Source: Amaricoccus sp047275745
Lineage (GTDB): Bacteria; Pseudomonadota; Alphaproteobacteria; Rhodobacterales; Rhodobacteraceae
NCBI RefSeq assembly: GCF_047275745.1
Contig: NZ_JBKQWU010000001.1
Coordinates: 62,001-126,000, forward strand
Direction: 5' to 3'
DNA length: 64,000 nt
This document shows positions 60,824-64,000 of the stretch, piece by piece (the stretch's first letter is position 1; every line of letters begins with the position of its first letter). Below the pieces are notes generated by a model. That model had not been told where the DNA came from. It was given only the letters and a program-made list of their open reading frames with translations, and searched no databases. A program made the translations under genes and the position numbers.

Positions 60824-61110
60824 GAATGCCCGGACTGGAACTTCGCCTTCGCTTCCGGGCTGGCCTCGGTCTGGTGGCGTTCCACCCATTCGGAATAGGG
60901 CATGCCGTAGAAGATCTCGCGCGCGGTCTCCTTGGACATCTCGATGCCCTTCTCGGCCGCGGCTTCCTGGTACCACCGGCTGAGGCAGTTGCGGCAGAAG
61001 CCTGCGAGGTTCATGAGGTCGATGTTCTGCGCGTCGGTGCGCGCGCGCAGGTGATCGCGCAAGGCGCGGAACGCCGCCGCCTCGAGCTCGATCCGGGTCT
61101 GATCGTCCAT
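60820..61110 (-). CDS. DUF1244 protein
   Basis: A 96-residue helical protein, MDDQTRIELEAAAFRALRDH, with the DUF1244 signature LAGFCRNCLSRWYQEAAAEK (paired cysteines) and IFYGMPYSEW. The family is conserved in proteobacteria without known function. First gene of a three-gene minus-strand unit. Confidence 0.9.
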   Translation of the reverse strand: MDDQTRIELEAAAFRALRDHLRARTDAQNIDLMNLAGFCRNCLSRWYQEAAAEKGIEMSKETAREIFYGMPYSEWVERHQTEASPEAKAKFQSGHS

Positions 61111-61182
61111 GATGGTCGCCCTCCGTCCTGTCGAGGCGGGACCATGCGCCTCGCGCGCCGCGGGGGCAAGGGCCGGGGCCGG

Positions 61183-61941
61183 CTAAGCGATCCCGGCTGA
61201 GGAACCCACGATGTCGCCCAGGATCGGTGCCAGCCGGGCCGCCCAGGCCTCCTGTTCCTCCTCCGCGGCGATCAGATCCTGGCGCAGTTCGATCAGCACA
61301 TGGCGCAGGCCGCGCATCGTGCCGTGGCGGAACATCGTGTCGCCTTCAAGCGCCCCGCGATAGGGTTCGTTATCGCCCACCGCGATGTCGCCCTCCGCCT
61401 CCAGCCGCGCGATCAGAGGCTCCGCCATCCGGCGGTCGCGGTCCCAGAGCACGCCGACATGCCACGGCCTGGACGGCCGCGCCCTGAGCCGGGGCGTGAA
61501 GGAGTGGATCGAGATCAGCGCCGGCTCGCGGCCGTCGGCGATCATCGCATCGATCTCGGCGGTGATCGCCTGGTGATACGGTCGGTGCCAGGCATCGAGC
61601 CGCCGTTCGCGTTCCGCCTGATCGGCGTGGCGATTCCCCGGAATGATCGTCCCGTCATAGAGCCGCATCAGGAGCGTCGGATCGTATTCGCCGCGATTCG
61701 GATCGATCACCAGCCGCGAGAAGCGGGTGAGCAGCGCCGGCGCCCCGAGGCGCCGCGCCAGACCGAGCGCGACGCCGCGCGCGCCGATGTCATAGGCGAT
61801 GTGCCGCTCCATCTCGGCGGCGGGCAGACCGAGATCGCCACCGGCGACCGAGGGCGGAACGCGATTGGTCGCGTGATCGCAAAGCACCAAGATCGGTGCC
61901 CGGCCGGCACCGTTCACACGTTCAAAGGCGGGGTCCTGCAT
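61183..61941 (-). CDS. N-formylglutamate amidohydrolase family protein
   Basis: A 252-residue zinc amidohydrolase of the FGase family. CDHATNRVPPSVAGGDLGLP, RHIAYDIGARGVALGLARRL and LISIHSFTP match the family pattern with metal-binding His residues. True FGases cleave N-formylglutamate from histidine degradation, but no hut gene is nearby. The start gives MQDPAFERVNGAGR; an ATG 16 codons upstream is the alternative. It is divergent from pyk. Confidence 0.88.
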   Translation of the reverse strand: MQDPAFERVNGAGRAPILVLCDHATNRVPPSVAGGDLGLPAAEMERHIAYDIGARGVALGLARRLGAPALLTRFSRLVIDPNRGEYDPTLLMRLYDGTIIPGNRHADQAERERRLDAWHRPYHQAITAEIDAMIADGREPALISIHSFTPRLRARPSRPWHVGVLWDRDRRMAEPLIARLEAEGDIAVGDNEPYRGALEGDTMFRHGTMRGLRHVLIELRQDLIAAEEEQEAWAARLAPILGDIVGSSAGIA

Positions 61942-62110
61942 TCGGTTTCCGGTTCTGGAGGTGATGCGCGGTGTCGGACCGGGCGGCATTTTCGTTTCGG
62001 TTTCAACCGTCACGAAACTTTTTCCTTTTCGCGCGTTTTTTTTCGTTTATCCTCGGCCGCGTTCAGTTATAAGGGAGCCACTCACCCAACGGGATGTGGA
62101 TGGCTTTCGC
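61942..62110 (+). promoter_or_regulatory. Divergent promoter region before pyk
   Basis: An AT-rich 170-base gap. It holds a T8 run and GTTATAAGGG (62066-62075), the latter a possible -10 for pyk, but no -35 at the right distance. Confidence 0.35.
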
Positions 62111-63568
62111 ATGAACACGCTCCGCCGGCAGCGCAATGTCAAGATCGTTGCAACACTCGGACCCGCGTCCGACACCTACGAGATGATCAAGAGCCTCTGG
62201 CTCGCAGGGGCGGACGTGTTCCGCCTCAACATGAGCCACGGGACGCAGGAGGATATCGCCCGGCGTCACGGCATGATCCGCGAGCTCGAGAAGGAGCTCG
62301 GCCGGCCGATCGGCATTCTCGCCGACCTGCAGGGTCCGAAGCTCCGCTGCGGTGTCTTCGCGAACGGGCCGGTGCTGCTCCAGGAAGGGCAGAAGTTCCG
62401 CTTCGATCTCGATCCGGCCGAGGGCGACGAGAACCGCGTCTGCCTGCCGCATGAGGAGATCTTCGCGGCGCTGGAGCCCGGATCGACGCTTCTCGTCAAT
62501 GACGGCAAGATCCGGCTCCGCGTCAGCGACTGCGCCGCCGATTATGCGAATACCATCGTCGAGGTCGGGGGCGAGATCTCGAACCGCAAGGGCGTGAACG
62601 TGCCCGACGTGGTGCTGCCGCTCGCCGCGCTCTCCGAGAAGGACCGCAGCGACCTCGAATTCGCCTGCGCGCTCGGCATCGACTGGCTGGCGCTCTCCTT
62701 CGTGCAACGCGCCCGCGATGTCTACGAGGCGCGGGAACTGGCCGACGGCCGGGCCGCGATTCTGTCGAAGATCGAGAAGCCGGCGGCGGTCAAGGCCTTC
62801 GCCGAGATCCTGGAGGCGTCGGACGGCATCATGGTCGCGCGCGGCGACCTCGGCGTCGAGCTCCCCGTTCACGAGGTTCCGCCCATCCAGAAGCGGCTGA
62901 CCCGCGGCTGCCGCGCGGTCGGCAAGCCGGTGATCGTCGCGACGCAGATGATGGAGAGCATGATCACGGCGCCCGTCCCGACCCGCGCCGAGGTCTCCGA
63001 TGTCGCGGCGGCGATCTACGAGGGCGCGGACGCGGTGATGCTGTCGGCGGAAAGCGCCTCGGGCGACTATCCGATCGACGCCGTGCGCACGATGAACAAC
63101 GTCGCGATCTCGGTCGAGAGCGACCCGACCTATCGCCAGATCATCGAGGCCCAGCGCGTGCCGTTCCGCCAGCGCGTCGCCGACGCCATCACCGTGGCGG
63201 CGCGCGAGGTGGCCGAGACGACCCATGTCGCGGCGATCTGCTGTTTCTCGCATTCCGGCACCACGGCGCTCCTGACCGCGCGCGAACGGCCGCGGGTTCC
63301 GATCATCGCGCTGACCCCGCTGATCGGAACCGCCCGGCGGCTGGTGCTGAGCTGGGGCGTGCATTGCGTGATCACCGAGTCGGTGGACCGGTTCAAGGGC
63401 GCCGTGGTCAACGCGGCGCGGGCGGCGCGCGACGACGGTTTCGCGACCGAGGACGACAAGATCGTCGTCACCGCCGGCATCCCCTTCGGCAAGCCGGGCA
63501 CGACCAACATCCTGCGCGTCGCGCCCTGCAACGAGCAGGCGATCTTCGAGGGCGGCGCCGAGGACTGA
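62111..63568 (+). CDS. pyk: Pyruvate kinase
   Basis: A 485-residue glycolytic enzyme making pyruvate and ATP from phosphoenolpyruvate. The N-terminal KIVATLGPASDTYEMIKSLW, RLNMSHGTQ, ADLQGPKLRCG, metal/substrate ISNRKGVNVPDV, catalytic KIEKPAAVKAFAEI and GIMVARGDLGVELP, and a C-terminal regulatory domain ending near FGKPGTTNILRV are intact. The ATG lacks a strong ribosome site. A palindromic element lies 11 bases after the stop. Confidence 0.96.
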   Translation: MNTLRRQRNVKIVATLGPASDTYEMIKSLWLAGADVFRLNMSHGTQEDIARRHGMIRELEKELGRPIGILADLQGPKLRCGVFANGPVLLQEGQKFRFDLDPAEGDENRVCLPHEEIFAALEPGSTLLVNDGKIRLRVSDCAADYANTIVEVGGEISNRKGVNVPDVVLPLAALSEKDRSDLEFACALGIDWLALSFVQRARDVYEARELADGRAAILSKIEKPAAVKAFAEILEASDGIMVARGDLGVELPVHEVPPIQKRLTRGCRAVGKPVIVATQMMESMITAPVPTRAEVSDVAAAIYEGADAVMLSAESASGDYPIDAVRTMNNVAISVESDPTYRQIIEAQRVPFRQRVADAITVAAREVAETTHVAAICCFSHSGTTALLTARERPRVPIIALTPLIGTARRLVLSWGVHCVITESVDRFKGAVVNAARAARDDGFATEDDKIVVTAGIPFGKPGTTNILRVAPCNEQAIFEGGAED

Positions 63569-63578
63569 GAACGGGCCA

Positions 63579-63599
63579 GGGTGGGCGCTTCGCTCACCC
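63579..63599. repeat. Third copy of the GGGTGGGCG palindromic element
   Basis: CCAGGGTGGGCG-CTT-CGCTCACCC, a stem of nine pairs with one G-T, lies just after pyk. It is related to the pair between panC and cysK and is preceded by CAGGG in the same way. Confidence 0.6.
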
Positions 63600-63640
63600 A
63601 CCCCTCCTTCGCACCCCCGGCGCGGGGCATATCGCCCGCC

Positions 63641-64000
63641 TCAGCCCAGCAGCGCGCCGTCCGCGTCCCGCGGGCCGCGCTGGCTTTCCTCGACCACATT
63701 GAGATCCATGTGGTTGCGCATGAAGGCCTGCGAGGCATCCGTGCGCGGCTGGAACTCCCACGGGAAATGCACCCCCTCCCGCGAGGCGGCGTAGACGAGC
63801 CGGCGGCGCGCCTGGCTTGCCCGGACCTCCGCGTCGAGACGCGACAGGTTCCAGCGATCCCGCGCGAGCGCGGTCAGCCGGGCCAGCGTTTCGGCATGGT
63901 CGGGATCGCCGGCGAGATCGCGGAGCTCCGCCGGGTCCGCCTCGAGATCGTAAAGCAGCGGCGGGTCGGCCTCGCAGAGAATGAGCTTGAAGCGGCCATC
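63641..64000 (-). CDS. betC: Choline-sulfatase, C-terminal part
   Basis: 119 codons read from the window edge to a TGA; the start lies beyond the window. The chain, DGRFKLILCEADPPLLYDLE followed by ARDRWNLSRLDAEVRASQAR and FMRNHMDLNVVEES, is the choline-sulfatase C-terminal domain. BetC hydrolyses choline-O-sulfate to choline and sulfate for glycine-betaine synthesis. It is convergent with pyk across the palindromic element. The catalytic sulfatase core is outside the window. Confidence 0.85.
   Translation of the reverse strand, partial: DGRFKLILCEADPPLLYDLEADPAELRDLAGDPDHAETLARLTALARDRWNLSRLDAEVRASQARRRLVYAASREGVHFPWEFQPRTDASQAFMRNHMDLNVVEESQRGPRDADGALLG

Noticed and set aside
62030..62050. 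T8 tract before pyk as a terminator
   Set aside because: No GC-rich stem precedes it, and no gene ends there on either strand.
1..64000. CRISPR array, transposase, integrase or phage genes
   Set aside because: I looked for spaced direct repeats and for transposase or recombinase motifs and found none. Composition is even throughout.

Overview
The window is a chromosomal segment of a very GC-rich alphaproteobacterium, most likely of the order Rhodobacterales. Support comes from gene content and order: a split mnmD / mnmC2-type oxidoreductase pair in divergent orientation, hemD-mic60-hemY, tsaD-gpsA-yciI-EVE, an alphaproteobacterial Smc, DUF2007-trmN-type methyltransferase opposite a polyprenyl synthase, DUF1244, and a canonical FNR/FnrL box. 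Nearly all of it is dense housekeeping sequence. I see no prophage, insertion sequence, CRISPR array, integron or plasmid-like block.

Layout. 1-3.3 kb: end of a surface-polysaccharide-type glycosyltransferase group (a partial GT4-like gene, a large two-domain MurG-like glycosyltransferase, and a small unknown gene overlapping it). 3.3-10.5 kb: lipoprotein, EamA permease coupled to mnmD, divergent mnmC2-like oxidoreductase, smc, then a tRNA-Leu(GAG) facing smc across a bidirectional terminator. 10.8-15.2 kb: lipB, a 41-residue microprotein gene with a strong ribosome site behind a perfect FNR box, thrS, an alpha/beta hydrolase, and a DUF465 (YdcH) gene. 15.4-25.5 kb: methyltransferase and DUF2007, ispB, ABM protein, ispE, TPR protein, ETF-ubiquinone oxidoreductase, greA with a structured leader, MFS permease, and mobA-mobB. 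25.6-31.3 kb: azlCD, mscL, and pheS-[HdeA-like]-pheT, in which a secreted HdeA-like protein with a long acidic insert sits between the two Phe-tRNA synthetase subunits behind a hairpin that hides its Shine-Dalgarno sequence.

31.6-41.9 kb: GMC oxidoreductase, a minus-strand SDR / DHA2 efflux / aldo-keto reductase unit, type II NADH dehydrogenase, acyl-CoA thioesterase, a two-gene secreted protein plus OmpA unit, and rpmI-rplT. 41.9-53.4 kb: ctaA, two glutathione S-transferases, oligoendopeptidase, GNAT, a qorB-like/HxlR divergent pair, panB-panC, cysK, and the EVE and YciI genes. 53.4-64 kb: tsaD-gpsA, divergent hemD-mic60-hemY, a DUF1244 / DUF5671-type / unknown operon, N-formylglutamate amidohydrolase, pyruvate kinase, and the 3' end of a choline-sulfatase gene.

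Themes. Isoprenoid/quinone supply (ispE, ispB), electron input to quinone (ETF-QO, NDH-2), haem (hemD, ctaA) and envelope organisation (mic60, hemY-like, OmpA) suggest a respiring Gram-negative cell with complex membranes. Translation genes (thrS, pheST, rpmI-rplT, tRNA-Leu, mnmD, tsaD) are scattered through the window. The least explained points are the FNR-box microprotein, the HdeA-like gene with its RNA hairpin and adjacent G10 tract, the unusual two-domain glycosyltransferase, and the secreted/OmpA gene pair. All assignments are from reading the sequence; no database search was run.
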